Of a stretch of DNA of 64,000 bases, positions 16,175 to 23,709 are shown in pieces. Each line of letters begins with the position of its first letter. The first letter of the stretch is position 1. The stretch lies in assembly GCA_021731365.1 (NCBI GenBank), contig JAKFXL010000049.1:1-64000 (forward strand). The letters run 5' to 3'. The notes beneath the pieces were generated by a model that worked only from the letters and a program-made list of their open reading frames with translations, ran no database searches and was not told the DNA's origin. Made by a program: the position numbers and the translations under genes. The DNA comes from Gammaproteobacteria bacterium. GTDB taxonomy: Bacteria > Pseudomonadota > Gammaproteobacteria > Tenderiales > Tenderiaceae.

Positions 16175-16495
16175 CTATCTTCTCAACTCTTCACGGATCA
16201 CACGGCGTAACGTGGCTTCAATTTGCTCACCATCCATGGCCTGATGCAATGCCTGATTAATCAGCGTCTGATAACCACGATCACCCGCTTTAGCCTTGAA
16301 GTAGGCAATGATCGAAGCGTCAAGCATGATAGATACACGTTGCTTGGCAGGCTTTTCATGAAGAGCCGCCACAAACTCTTCACGGCTGACATCTTTGCCA
16401 CCCATACGCAGCTTTGCCCGTGCTAAATCCTCAGCGGTTAATTTTGGTGCATCATCAGTGGGAGAATGTTTGGTAGAAGAGGTTTGTTTCATCAC
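16175..16495 (-). CDS. brnA: BrnA-like antitoxin
   Basis: A 106-residue antitoxin. The N-terminal part is charged and flexible; residues 65-90 (KQRVSIMLDASIIAYFKAKA) form the ribbon-helix-helix DNA-binding region typical of BrnA, followed by GYQTLINQALHQAM. It neutralises BrnT and represses the operon. It is the second gene of a minus-strand brnT-brnA pair and overlaps brnT by about 41 bases. It sits next to attR, the usual place for accessory genes, and would favour retention of the prophage. Confidence 0.88.
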   Translation of the reverse strand: MMKQTSSTKHSPTDDAPKLTAEDLARAKLRMGGKDVSREEFVAALHEKPAKQRVSIMLDASIIAYFKAKAGDRGYQTLINQALHQAMDGEQIEATLRRVIREELRR

Positions 16496-16730
16496 GGTCC
16501 GCCTTTCTCATAGAGATAATCCGGATTGTCTCATTCTGTTCAACATGAACAATTAGCACGACCAGACAATCCAAACTGCCAATGCCAATCATGCGCTGCT
16601 CATCATAGTTTTCACGAATATCTTCAAACACGGCCATTGGCCCGGCAAAGACCTTCTCAGCATCAACAAAATCCAGCCCGTGTTTATTCAGGTTGGCTTT
16701 CCGCTTTGCTTCGTCCCAGATGTAACGCAT
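16455..16730 (-). CDS. brnT: BrnT-like ribonuclease toxin
   Basis: A toxin of the BrnT family (RelE-like RNase that cuts mRNA and halts growth). The N-terminal signature WDEAKRKANLNKHGLDFVDA is characteristic, followed by EDIRENYDEQRMIGIG and the C-terminal IRIISMRKADRDETNLF. I start it at ATG 16730 (MRYIWDEAK, 91 residues), as in most family members; an ATG at 16745 would add five residues but lies inside a palindrome. The antitoxin gene follows and overlaps. Confidence 0.88.
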   Translation of the reverse strand: MRYIWDEAKRKANLNKHGLDFVDAEKVFAGPMAVFEDIRENYDEQRMIGIGSLDCLVVLIVHVEQNETIRIISMRKADRDETNLFYQTFSH

Positions 16731-16739
16731 ATCTCTATT

Positions 16740-16759
16740 ATGCATATAAATATATGCAT
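16740..16759. promoter_or_regulatory. Palindromic operator of brnTA
   Basis: Perfect arms ATGCATATA and TATATGCAT separated by AA, directly upstream of brnT. BrnA and the BrnTA complex autoregulate by binding palindromes in this position. The role is inferred from position. Confidence 0.6.
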
Positions 16760-16916
16760 TTCAAGTGTGCAATGTTGCAGTATTATTAATACGAAGAAAC
16801 TAAAAATGACAACATAGTGACGACGCTTTCGTGAGTTATAGCAGAATATAGTGATGGAGTGATTTTATAAGGCTATGTTTTTACTTGATATTGTGGGGTA
16901 ATGCAGGGGTTTGGTA

Positions 16917-16970
16917 CTGATTTGTAATCAGCCGATCGTCTGTTCGAATCAGATCGCCAGCTCCACTAAT
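16917..16970. repeat. attR, prophage attachment repeat
   Basis: Second copy of the 54-bp repeat at 6443-6496. It holds the displaced 3' half of the original tRNA-Thr gene, from the anticodon stem to the CCA, without a 5' half, so it is not a functional tRNA. Confidence 0.92.
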
Positions 16971-17044
16971 TCAGTTGTTTATCCCCCTCTCTTCGGCAAT
17001 TTCCCCTTGTAGCAACGATCTGCTGTTAGCCAAGAATATCAGTG

Positions 17045-17233
17045 CTAGCTATAACAGTGTGACTCCTCTATAAATATTACTCCTTGGTCAGCGATTAATG
17101 CAGCCGTCATTAGCTCTCTTGAGTAGATGCGAAATGCGGGATTAATGATAGCGTGTTCTTCCATGGCAAGTGATAGATCAATCATCTCACTTGATAGTCG
17201 GCGAAGTTTTTCAGCAATCTGTTCTTTTGTCAT
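17045..17233 (-). CDS. Small protein beyond attR, unknown
   Basis: A 62-residue frame with helical, charged character (MTKEQIAEKLRRLSSEMIDL...). Its start overlaps the end of the preceding frame as ATGA. It resembles small proteins of inovirus early operons in composition, but no family is certain. It is part of a minus-strand run divergent from the regulator at 17716. Confidence 0.4.
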   Translation of the reverse strand: MTKEQIAEKLRRLSSEMIDLSLAMEEHAIINPAFRIYSRELMTAALIADQGVIFIEESHCYS

Positions 17234-17424
17234 TGAATTATACTTTCGCCAGGAGTGATGGGTGGCGGCACCTGCTTATTTAGGCCAAAATCAGTCATGT
17301 CTGGATGCCGTAGTTGCCATGTGTTGAACGGGCTGGGGCAAACAGGATGGATGTTGGTTGGGGCGGAGTGGTGGTATGCGTTAAAATACATATCTGTATG
17401 GCCCTGAGTGTGTGCAACCATCAT
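17230..17424 (-). CDS. Possible small protein, unknown
   Basis: A 64-residue frame that begins and ends at ATGA overlaps with its neighbours, the only support for translation. Composition (His, Pro, Thr-rich) is not compelling. It may be a decayed phage gene. Confidence 0.28.
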   Translation of the reverse strand: MMVAHTQGHTDMYFNAYHHSAPTNIHPVCPSPFNTWQLRHPDMTDFGLNKQVPPPITPGESIIQ

Positions 17425-17633
17425 TTACAATGAGGTGGTTGTTGCCGCTCAGTAATGTTCTGCCGGGTGAGTAGTTGGGGTAGAATTGCGATATATAAAG
17501 TGCTCGTTTGTGGTTTTGATAGTGGTGCAAGGCATAAGCTGGGTAACTCCCGCGTTTGGAATATGGCTTTTCGCTTGACGAGCCACGGCAGAGGGTGATC
17601 CCATGCCCGGTGTTCCGTCACCGTGAATCTCAT
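17421..17633 (-). CDS. Possible small protein, unknown
   Basis: A 70-residue frame upstream of the previous one with an ATGA overlap. An alternative frame on the same strand starts four bases earlier at 17637 and covers much of the same DNA, so the true frame is undecided. No family is recognised. Confidence 0.25.
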   Translation of the reverse strand: MRFTVTEHRAWDHPLPWLVKRKAIFQTRELPSLCLAPLSKPQTSTLYIAILPQLLTRQNITERQQPPHCK

Positions 17634-17715
17634 TCATTATGAGTTATTCATTTTGATCTATTGTAGCCCTGGCAAGCGGTGTGTCAAGTAAATTTGAATA
17701 AATAATTTGAAATAG

Positions 17716-18000
17716 ATGAGCATAAAAGAGAGAGCACTAATACTGATCGAGGCAAAGGCCGCCAGTCCGAAGCAGCTGGAAGAGCGGACCGGGATCGATA
17801 GGTATCGTTGGCAAAACTTAAAAAACAAAGAGGGACAAAAAGCGACAGAAGAGCATTTAGAGGCGCTTGTTAAGCTTTGGCCCGAATGTGCGTATTGGTT
17901 AATCACCGGGAAGACAATCCCTTCCGTGGGTCAGACAGATCCGCAGCATCCTGTAGTATTAAGGAGTGTGGCTGAGGATAATGGCAACTATACCGCGTAA
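17716..18000 (+). CDS. Phage-type regulator beyond attR
   Basis: A 94-residue protein with an N-terminal DNA-binding-like region (MSIKERALILIEAKAASPKQ, then LEERTGIDRYRWQNL) and the C-terminal pattern LWPECAYWLITGKTIPSVGQTDP. This ending matches the layout of the prophage repressor at 14159-14443 (WPEYTLWL...PEAGQISP). It is divergent from the run of small minus-strand genes, the same arrangement as the repressor and early operon of the intact prophage. It is probably the repressor of a second, decayed element. A frame of 36 codons (17981-18091) overlaps its end; I cannot support it as a gene. Confidence 0.6.
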   Translation: MSIKERALILIEAKAASPKQLEERTGIDRYRWQNLKNKEGQKATEEHLEALVKLWPECAYWLITGKTIPSVGQTDPQHPVVLRSVAEDNGNYTA

Positions 18001-18196
18001 GGCTTCACCTTCTGTTACGGTATCGTGTACGTTATATTGGCCCCATCCGCGCTTGTGCCACAAGGTGGTGGTAAGTGAAGCATCAGTTTAAGTTCGTTGC
18101 ATAATGTGGAATATGAGTATCGTTTGTATGTTTTTAGTGATGCCCCATTGTGTAAAATACCCGTTTAGTTTGTAAATCATCTGAAAGGAGATAGTT

Positions 18197-18478
18197 ATGT
18201 CAAAAGCATCCGCACGTCATTTGTTGGTGGATACCGAAGCGCAGTGCATGGAGATTAAGGCGAAGATAGAGGGTGGGGCAGATTTTGCGGCAATGGCAAA
18301 AGAGCACTCTAACTGTCCGTCAAAACGTGATGGTGGTGATCTTGGCGAGTTTGGTCCTGGCATGATGGTTCCCGAGTTTGACAAGGTAGTCTTTTCTGCC
18401 CCTTTAAATGCGGTGCAGGGACCAGTGAAAACCCAGTTTGGTTATCACTTGCTGGAAGTGACTGCCCGTACTGAATAA
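18197..18478 (+). CDS. Parvulin-type peptidyl-prolyl isomerase (PpiC-like)
   Basis: A 93-residue single-domain parvulin that speeds cis-trans isomerisation of peptidyl-prolyl bonds. Typical elements are the N-terminal SARHLLVDTEAQC, SNCPSKRDGGDLGEFGPGMM, VPEFDKVVFS and the final QFGYHLLEV. No signal peptide, so it is cytoplasmic, like PpiC of E. coli (also 93 residues). AAAGGAG precedes the ATG. It is the first clearly housekeeping gene after the prophage region. Confidence 0.93.
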   Translation: MSKASARHLLVDTEAQCMEIKAKIEGGADFAAMAKEHSNCPSKRDGGDLGEFGPGMMVPEFDKVVFSAPLNAVQGPVKTQFGYHLLEVTARTE

Positions 18479-18579
18479 TCCTTATCTGGAATTCAGGATT
18501 GATAAGGTCGGCCATGTGCCGGCCTTTGTCGTTTTGGTGCGGTGCTGTTTTTTATTTGCTGTGTATTTGCGGAGGTAGC

Positions 18580-18765
18580 ATGGGAGATGTTGTAAAGTTT
18601 CAGCGCCCTAAGCTGAGTGAAAAGCATCGGGGCAAGACTTTGTGCCAGAGTGGATTTCACAAATGGGAAGTGGTTAAAGAGTCGCAGTTTGATGTTAAGC
18701 AGGGCAAGCTGGTAACACACTATAAGTGTTGTCGTTGTGGCGAGTTAAAAACAAAGGCCATTTAA
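18580..18765 (+). CDS. Small CxxC protein, unknown
   Basis: A 61-residue soluble protein with FHKWEVVKESQFDVK in the middle and YKCCRCGELKTK at the end; a cysteine near residue 20 (TLCQSGFHKW) and the C-terminal CxxC could bind zinc. GGAGGT lies five bases before the ATG at 18580, which sets the start well inside a longer open frame. It is probably a conserved gammaproteobacterial protein of unknown role. Confidence 0.65.
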   Translation: MGDVVKFQRPKLSEKHRGKTLCQSGFHKWEVVKESQFDVKQGKLVTHYKCCRCGELKTKAI

Positions 18766-18799
18766 GTAGTAAGTAGGGCATTGAGCTACAGGTAATGCC

Positions 18800-20725
18800 C
18801 TACCAGTACAAGGAGGTTGCTACCCCTATCTCGGCAGCGACATCTTTTTTGTAAGAGATGAGAATGTCCCAGTGGCGGCTAATGCCTAGCCGATTTTCCC
18901 AGTGGGTGGTTAGATGGCTTTTTTGAGTATGGTTTATATACTGTTTTTGTCTGATTGACAGCTGTGTTTTCCAATAGGGTGTGAGGTTAGATAGTAATGA
19001 AATGGATACGCTTCCTGCGAATGTTCCAGAGTTCTCTCTTTTGTTTTGTACAACCCCTCCAATCATGCCATAAATAACGCTCTTTTCTGAAAGTGCTACA
19101 GCTTTTCCAATCCCTCCATCAACATTAAACACTAAGCAGTTAATGCAACCTAGGTCTTCACTATTAAGACCAAACTTGAGTCGCCATGCAGTGCCACCAT
19201 CACCGGGTAATCCTGTTTTTGATAGGTTGAGTGTTTCTATATCAACAAGATCCAGGCTTCTGATATATGTTTGGTCGTTTAAGTGGGTGGCTTGAATATT
19301 GAACATTGTTAACTTTGAGTTTGGGATTCGCCCTGCGTCTGGCATTAGCATGTCATAGTATGCGGGCCGAAATTGTAGCTGTATGCCTGGCCCGTACATA
19401 TTGTTGCTAAGGGCCTCTATCCTAATCATGCTGGGCAAGGGGCCTTCGTGCGGGGGGAATGCCTTTTCGGCTATGGTGTGCGTCGGTATTGTTTGCGGGG
19501 GTAATTTGCTGCGCTCAATTAGATAGATATTTTTTTTGTGTTGATATTGTCGGTCTTGGTTTTCGGTTAATAGACGAAATTCATAATAGTCGATGAGTGT
19601 ATCGACAATCTTTGTTTTTTTAATATCGTTTAGAAGTATAAATGTAGGCGTAGACAAGTTTTCCTCATCTTTAACTAGTAACTTCAAGATGGTTTTTTCA
19701 TGGTCATCAAGCGCTGAAAACCCATTATGAAAGCGGCTTTGACGTGAGGGTGTTTTTTTTATACGGCGGATAAGTGATTGACCATCTTTTTTCATGGATG
19801 TGATGCCGTCAAATATTGTTGCTGGAAGTAGCCATGGTGTATTACGGTTAAATAGAGGTTCATTAGTGACCAGCTCTAAGAGCGCGGACATCTGATACGC
19901 GCAGTTTTCTTTTGCAAAGTAATAGGTGAATCGTGCATCAAGCAGTTCCCATGCGTGTGCAATTAACTGCTCTATTTCATTGGGCGAAAGGGCAAGTTCA
20001 TACTCCCACATATCACGCAGTTCGTTTTCGCCATAATTGTGGTTGTATCTGTAAAATTGTGCGTGTGAAAAGGTGGCGTCGTACCCGCCAAATATCCCGT
20101 TTGCTATGTAGATCAGTGGATTTTCATTTTCAGGGACAATGGCTCCGTAGTTAATGGTTTGAGAAAGAAGGTCAGCAGGGATGTTTGACTCTTCTGGATT
20201 GGCTTTAAGCAGGATATGACCGTAGAACGATGCGGGATTGCTTAAGTAGCCCGTTACAAATATCAGGCTAATGGATTTTATTTTTCCGTTTAAAGACCAG
20301 CTCTCAAACTGTTTGCATGAGACCTCAGGCGGAGGAGAGAGACTCCAGTCTAACTGTTTTTTGAGCCATTGATAGCGGGCAATAAAGCGGCATTGGGCAT
20401 GACTGTCTGGTGTGGTGTCGGGGGCAATGAAAAACGATTTTAGTGTTGCTTCAAGCTCAGCCTCGGGGTTCTTTTTCCCTGTTGCAGAGAGGAAAAAGCC
20501 AGGGTTAATTATTTCGCTAGTGGCTTTTTTTGTGAGGAGGGATGTTGTCTGTGGATAGTGCAGTAGTTTGAGCCAGTAGGGGTCGTATGCAATCTTTTTT
20601 AATTGGGCCTGTTCTAGAAGGTGGTTAATGTTTGGGGTGGGTTCTGTTGCTTGAACAGTAAGTGTGCATAGCGAAGAGAGAAACAATAAACCGATGGTGG
20701 TTTGTAGTAAGTGTCTGATGAGCAT
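18800..20725 (-). CDS. DUF4105 (Lnb-like) exported protein
   Basis: A 641-residue protein with a signal peptide (residues 1-26, ending VQA). The N-terminal half is a DUF4105 / Lnb N-terminal periplasmic domain: a papain-like fold with NPASFYGHILLKA (catalytic His region) and FAKENCAYQMSALLEL (catalytic Cys region). In Lnb this domain takes part in N-acylation of lipoproteins; here the enzyme may be a peptidase or acyltransferase in the periplasm. The C-terminal 250 residues are rich in alternating hydrophobic strands (MFNIQATHLNDQTYIRSLDL, WKTQLSIRQKQYI), ending in IGVATSLYW with a terminal aromatic, and look like an outer-membrane barrel. It forms a minus-strand pair with the DUF3015 gene upstream, though a terminator lies between them. 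Confidence 0.83.
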   Translation of the reverse strand: MLIRHLLQTTIGLLFLSSLCTLTVQATEPTPNINHLLEQAQLKKIAYDPYWLKLLHYPQTTSLLTKKATSEIINPGFFLSATGKKNPEAELEATLKSFFIAPDTTPDSHAQCRFIARYQWLKKQLDWSLSPPPEVSCKQFESWSLNGKIKSISLIFVTGYLSNPASFYGHILLKANPEESNIPADLLSQTINYGAIVPENENPLIYIANGIFGGYDATFSHAQFYRYNHNYGENELRDMWEYELALSPNEIEQLIAHAWELLDARFTYYFAKENCAYQMSALLELVTNEPLFNRNTPWLLPATIFDGITSMKKDGQSLIRRIKKTPSRQSRFHNGFSALDDHEKTILKLLVKDEENLSTPTFILLNDIKKTKIVDTLIDYYEFRLLTENQDRQYQHKKNIYLIERSKLPPQTIPTHTIAEKAFPPHEGPLPSMIRIEALSNNMYGPGIQLQFRPAYYDMLMPDAGRIPNSKLTMFNIQATHLNDQTYIRSLDLVDIETLNLSKTGLPGDGGTAWRLKFGLNSEDLGCINCLVFNVDGGIGKAVALSEKSVIYGMIGGVVQNKRENSGTFAGSVSISLLSNLTPYWKTQLSIRQKQYINHTQKSHLTTHWENRLGISRHWDILISYKKDVAAEIGVATSLYW

Positions 20726-20756
20726 ATGTGGAGGGGGGCGTATTTATTTTATTGGA

Positions 20757-20795
20757 AATAAAAAAGCCTGCTGAATGAGCCAGCAGGCTTTGTGT
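20757..20795 (-). terminator. Terminator after the DUF3015 gene
   Basis: Stem AAAGCCTGCTG / CAGCAGGCTTT with a short loop. In the minus direction it is followed by a T-run (the A stretch at 20757-20765), so it ends the DUF3015 transcript before the DUF4105 gene. Confidence 0.85.
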
Positions 20796-20813
20796 TGTTT
20801 TATCAGGGGCCGC

Positions 20814-21308
20814 TTAGACAGCTTGGCACTGTGTGCCTGTTGTCTGTTTTTGAAGGATTTGGTAATAGTCCTGGGCTTTTTCCTGGGCGTTCTTTTCGAT
20901 GTAGGTGCTGCTCATTATGGAATTGCCCAGTTCGGTACGCATGGTGCTGACGATGTCTGCATGAGAGGTACTGTTGCAGCCCATGATATTAAGTACGGTG
21001 CTCAGGTGTTGGCCACTGCCTTTGATGGTCTCTTCTTCAAGGTTGGCATAGGTTTCGTTGATGAACAGGGCAGCAACAACTTCTTTGCCTTCACAGGTCT
21101 GCTTTGATACTCCGGCAGAAGTGACGGCAGTTGTGCCGAGATCCCAAATGACGTTTGATATGGCGGCAGCCCACGGGGTGCTGGAAAATATCATGGCCCC
21201 GATGCCGCATTCAGTCCACGGATTGATTTGGTCATCTGCGGCGGAGCTGACTGAAGGCAGCGCCACTAAAAGGGCAGAAGCAGCGACGAGAGTTTTTATT
21301 TTATTCAT
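20814..21308 (-). CDS. DUF3015 exported protein
   Basis: A 164-residue protein with a signal peptide (residues 1-23, ending SSA) followed by the DUF3015 signature INPWTECGIGAMIF. Several cysteines suggest disulfides in the periplasm. Function of the family is unknown; it is often found near DUF4105 genes, as here. It has its own terminator. Confidence 0.85.
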   Translation of the reverse strand: MNKIKTLVAASALLVALPSVSSAADDQINPWTECGIGAMIFSSTPWAAAISNVIWDLGTTAVTSAGVSKQTCEGKEVVAALFINETYANLEEETIKGSGQHLSTVLNIMGCNSTSHADIVSTMRTELGNSIMSSTYIEKNAQEKAQDYYQILQKQTTGTQCQAV

Positions 21309-21446
21309 TTGTTAGCCCCATGTTTGTTTGGTTTGTTGTTTTTGATGTGGATTATACCGTGGGTCAAATTAAGGGGCTTTTGTCTTAGTGTCAAGTTGCG
21401 AATGGTGTAGCAACGTTATTTGGAGGGGAGGAGTGGTTTGGGAAAA

Positions 21447-21484
21447 CAAAAAAGCCGCAAAATTTGATTTTGCGGCTTTTTAAA
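21447..21484. terminator. Bidirectional terminator next to tRNA-Phe
   Basis: A perfect stem AAAAGCCGCAAAAT / ATTTTGCGGCTTTT, flanked by A-run and T-run so that it can work in both directions. It lies just downstream of tRNA-Phe in the minus direction. Confidence 0.88.
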
Positions 21485-21488
21485 TTTG

Positions 21489-21564
21489 TGGTGCCCAGAG
21501 ACGGAATCGAACCGCCGACACGAGGATTTTCAATCCTCTGCTCTACCGACTGAGCTATCTGGGC
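21489..21564 (-). tRNA. tRNA-Phe (GAA)
   Basis: A 76-nt tRNA with encoded CCA. The minus strand reads GCCCAGATAGCTCAGTCGGT at the 5' end; the anticodon loop is GATTGAAAATC with anticodon GAA, and the T-loop is GTTCGATTC. A terminator follows. Confidence 0.97.
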
Positions 21565-21684
21565 GCTGGAAGGCGTGTATTAAACCAATTGCCTCTTTAT
21601 GAGTCAAGTTTCTTTTAGGGGTTTTACGGATAATAAAGTGATCGTGATACTCTTCTCTGCTTTTAAGGCTTTTAGGATGTGTTG

Positions 21685-22725
21685 ATGATGCGGATGGGCG
21701 TGTTGTTGAATCTGTGTTGGGTGGTGGCGGTGGTGCTTTTTTCGTCGGTGGTGGCGTTGGCGGAAGAGGGGAAGCTTGCCCGTTTTCACCATGAGGATAT
21801 GAAGGGGTGTGTTGCCTGCCATCAGGAGGGGGATGCGGAGCTGTTTCGTAAGGCGACCTCGACGGCCTGTGTTGAGTGCCACAAGAGTAAAGGGGTGCGT
21901 ACGGATCTGACTCAGGCGCTGCAGCAGCTGGAGGCGGCGATTCTTAAGGCCAAACCGTTGAAGCGGGCGGAAGGGCAGGGGCCGGGCATGAGTGTGTCGA
22001 TCTATTATGATAAGAGTCGTATTGGCGCGGAGCCTAATGAGATGGTGGCCGTTCCGGCGGGTAAGTTTATTCGCGGCACCGATTATCGTCTGCCGGATGA
22101 GGGGCCGCAGCATGAGATGGTGCTGCCAGCGTTCTTAATAGATAGGTATGAGGTGACCAATCTCCAGTATAAAAAGTTTATCGATGCGACCAGTCGCCGT
22201 TCGCCAGACCATTTTGTGAACCGTACCTTTCCAGCGGGTAAGGCTGATCATCCGGTGACGGCAGTCTCCTGGTTTGATGCCAAAGAGTACTGTGAGTGGG
22301 CCGGTAAACGGTTGCCAGATGATATGGAGTGGGAGAAGGCGGCACGTGGTAGCGATGGCCGTGTCTTTCCGTGGGGCGGGGAGTTCAGTATTGATAAGGC
22401 CAATACGCCGGTGCGTTGGGCGGCGCTGGGGTTGAAGGGGGATACCACCCCGGTAGGGGCGTTTGAAGGGGGTAAAAGCCCGTTTGGTCTCTACGATATG
22501 ACGGGCAATGTCTGGGAGTGGACCTCCTCCTGGTATCAACCCTATCCGGGCAATAAACGGATTACTGAGAACTATGGTGAGCGGTATAAGGTGCTGAAGG
22601 GTGGGTCGTGGTGGGACTGCTCTTTTTATAAGTGCGGAATTTCGGCACCGCTCTTTAACCGGAGCTTTTTTCATCCACGTACCAAAAACGAGAGTTTTGG
22701 TTTCCGTTGTGCCAGTGATAAGTAG
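21685..22725 (+). CDS. Diheme cytochrome c fused to SUMF1 (FGE-like) domain
   Basis: A 346-residue exported protein. A signal peptide (to about residue 27) is followed by two haem c motifs, C42-V-A-C-H46 and C62-V-E-C-H66, then a full SUMF1 / formylglycine-generating-enzyme domain (about 108-346: EMVAVPAGKFIRGTD, DRYEVTNLQYKKF, GNVWEWTSSWY, FGFRCA). The segment GGSWWDCSFYKC carries C312 and C317 in the C-x4-C spacing that binds copper in genuine FGE and is missing from most SUMF1 relatives. The protein could couple electron transfer to an oxygen-dependent oxidation in the periplasm; the substrate is unknown. The start at ATG 21685 is chosen because AGGA lies seven bases before it. A second SUMF1 gene follows after nine bases. 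Confidence 0.85.
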   Translation: MMRMGVLLNLCWVVAVVLFSSVVALAEEGKLARFHHEDMKGCVACHQEGDAELFRKATSTACVECHKSKGVRTDLTQALQQLEAAILKAKPLKRAEGQGPGMSVSIYYDKSRIGAEPNEMVAVPAGKFIRGTDYRLPDEGPQHEMVLPAFLIDRYEVTNLQYKKFIDATSRRSPDHFVNRTFPAGKADHPVTAVSWFDAKEYCEWAGKRLPDDMEWEKAARGSDGRVFPWGGEFSIDKANTPVRWAALGLKGDTTPVGAFEGGKSPFGLYDMTGNVWEWTSSWYQPYPGNKRITENYGERYKVLKGGSWWDCSFYKCGISAPLFNRSFFHPRTKNESFGFRCASDK

Positions 22726-22734
22726 GGGCGGGTG

Positions 22735-23664
22735 ATGAGAGCGTTCTGGATTGTCTTGCCGTTGGTGCTGTTGGGGTGTGGCAAAACTGCGCCCCCTCCT
22801 GTTGTGGCTGTGTCGGCGGGAATGGTGTTGGTGCCGGCCGGTGAGTTTGTGATGGGCAGCAATCAGGTGGACGATTCGGGCAAACAGGCGGAGTTTGGTT
22901 TTCGCGAGCCGATGTATCTGGATGAACATCCGCAACACCGGGTGATGGTGGACGCTTTTTATATTGATGTGCATGAGGTGAAGAGTGCCGACTATAAGCA
23001 GTTCATCCTTGAGACCGGCGCTGAGCCACCGCCGCCCTGGGTACAAAATGGTTATAACGTGAGCCAGATGCGCCTGCGAGAGTTTGACCTGGAGCCGTTG
23101 CGAGGGATTGCGGCAGACTATTTTCAGCTCGACATGGATATCAGCACCCTTGATAAACCCCAGCTACTGGCGGAGTTGGTCAAGATCCAGCAGCAACAGG
23201 ATGGCCTGCCAGTGACCGCTGTGAAGTGGTATGACGCGGCGACATACTGTTTGTGGCGTGGCAAGCGGCTGCCGACTGAGGCGGAGTGGGAGAAGGCGGC
23301 CCGTGGCAGTGATGGTCGTGATTATCCTTGGGGTAACGAGTGGCTGCCGGAGAAGAGCAATATTGGCGATGGTGAGGTGGTATTGGCCAATGTAGGTAGT
23401 TATGCGGAGGATCGTTCGGTTTATGGTGTGTATGATCTCGGTGGCAACGTCTCAGAGTGGGTGGATGATTGGTATCGTGCCTACCCGGGGGCGGAGTATC
23501 AGAGTCCCTTTGCCGGTGATATTCACAAGGTGATCAAGGGTGGTGGTGCGGGGGTTGGCCATTACGCGCTGAGTTATTTCTTCCGTTCGGCGCGCCGTGG
23601 TCAGGCCGATCCATCGGCGATGAGTACCGATGTGGGATTTCGTTGTGCCCAGAACGCAGGGTAG
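22735..23664 (+). CDS. SUMF1-domain lipoprotein
   Basis: A 309-residue predicted lipoprotein (lipobox LLGC near residue 17) with a SUMF1 domain over most of its length: GMVLVPAGEFVMGSN, DAFYIDVHEVKSADY, GKRLPTEAEWEKAARGSDGR, GNVSEWVDDWY and VGFRCA. It lacks the C-x4-C copper pair of true FGE (the equivalent region reads GGGAGVGHYALSYFFRSA), so it is probably non-oxidative, possibly a binding partner. About 60 extra residues (YNVSQMRLREFDLEPLRGIA onward) are inserted before the central motif. It is co-transcribed with the diheme-SUMF1 gene. Confidence 0.85.
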   Translation: MRAFWIVLPLVLLGCGKTAPPPVVAVSAGMVLVPAGEFVMGSNQVDDSGKQAEFGFREPMYLDEHPQHRVMVDAFYIDVHEVKSADYKQFILETGAEPPPPWVQNGYNVSQMRLREFDLEPLRGIAADYFQLDMDISTLDKPQLLAELVKIQQQQDGLPVTAVKWYDAATYCLWRGKRLPTEAEWEKAARGSDGRDYPWGNEWLPEKSNIGDGEVVLANVGSYAEDRSVYGVYDLGGNVSEWVDDWYRAYPGAEYQSPFAGDIHKVIKGGGAGVGHYALSYFFRSARRGQADPSAMSTDVGFRCAQNAG

Positions 23665-23673
23665 TTGAAGCGA

Positions 23674-23697
23674 ACTCTCCCCAGCGCCGGGGAGAGT
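23674..23697. terminator. Hairpin between convergent genes
   Basis: Stem ACTCTCCCC / GGGGAGAGT around AGCGCC, in the gap between the SUMF1 lipoprotein gene and yggX. There is no T-run, so it is at best a weak or factor-assisted terminator. Confidence 0.45.
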
Positions 23698-23709
23698 CTG
23701 TAAAGCAGT

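Larger units (their letters stand above)
6443..16970. mobile_element. Filamentous (inovirus-type) prophage in tRNA-Thr
   Basis: About 10.5 kb between perfect-but-one 54-bp att repeats. Apart from the divergent repressor and the + strand cargo block, genes run on the minus strand. In transcription order they are an excisionase-like protein, three small unknown proteins, a probable ssDNA-binding protein, a small membrane protein, the major coat protein, a terminator, a pIII-like adsorption protein, a pVI-like protein (DUF2523 type), Zot/pI, a hairpin region, a replication initiator and integrase. After circularisation this gives the classical inovirus order with replication genes between pI and the ssDNA-binding gene. 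Cargo and BrnTA lie between repressor and attR. There is no secretin (pIV) gene, so virions would need a host secretin. The integrase frame is broken, which may lock the element in place. Confidence 0.9.

Noticed and set aside
16917..16970. Second tRNA-Thr gene
   Set aside because: Only the 3' half of the tRNA is present; the D-arm and 5' acceptor strand are missing, so it is the attR copy.
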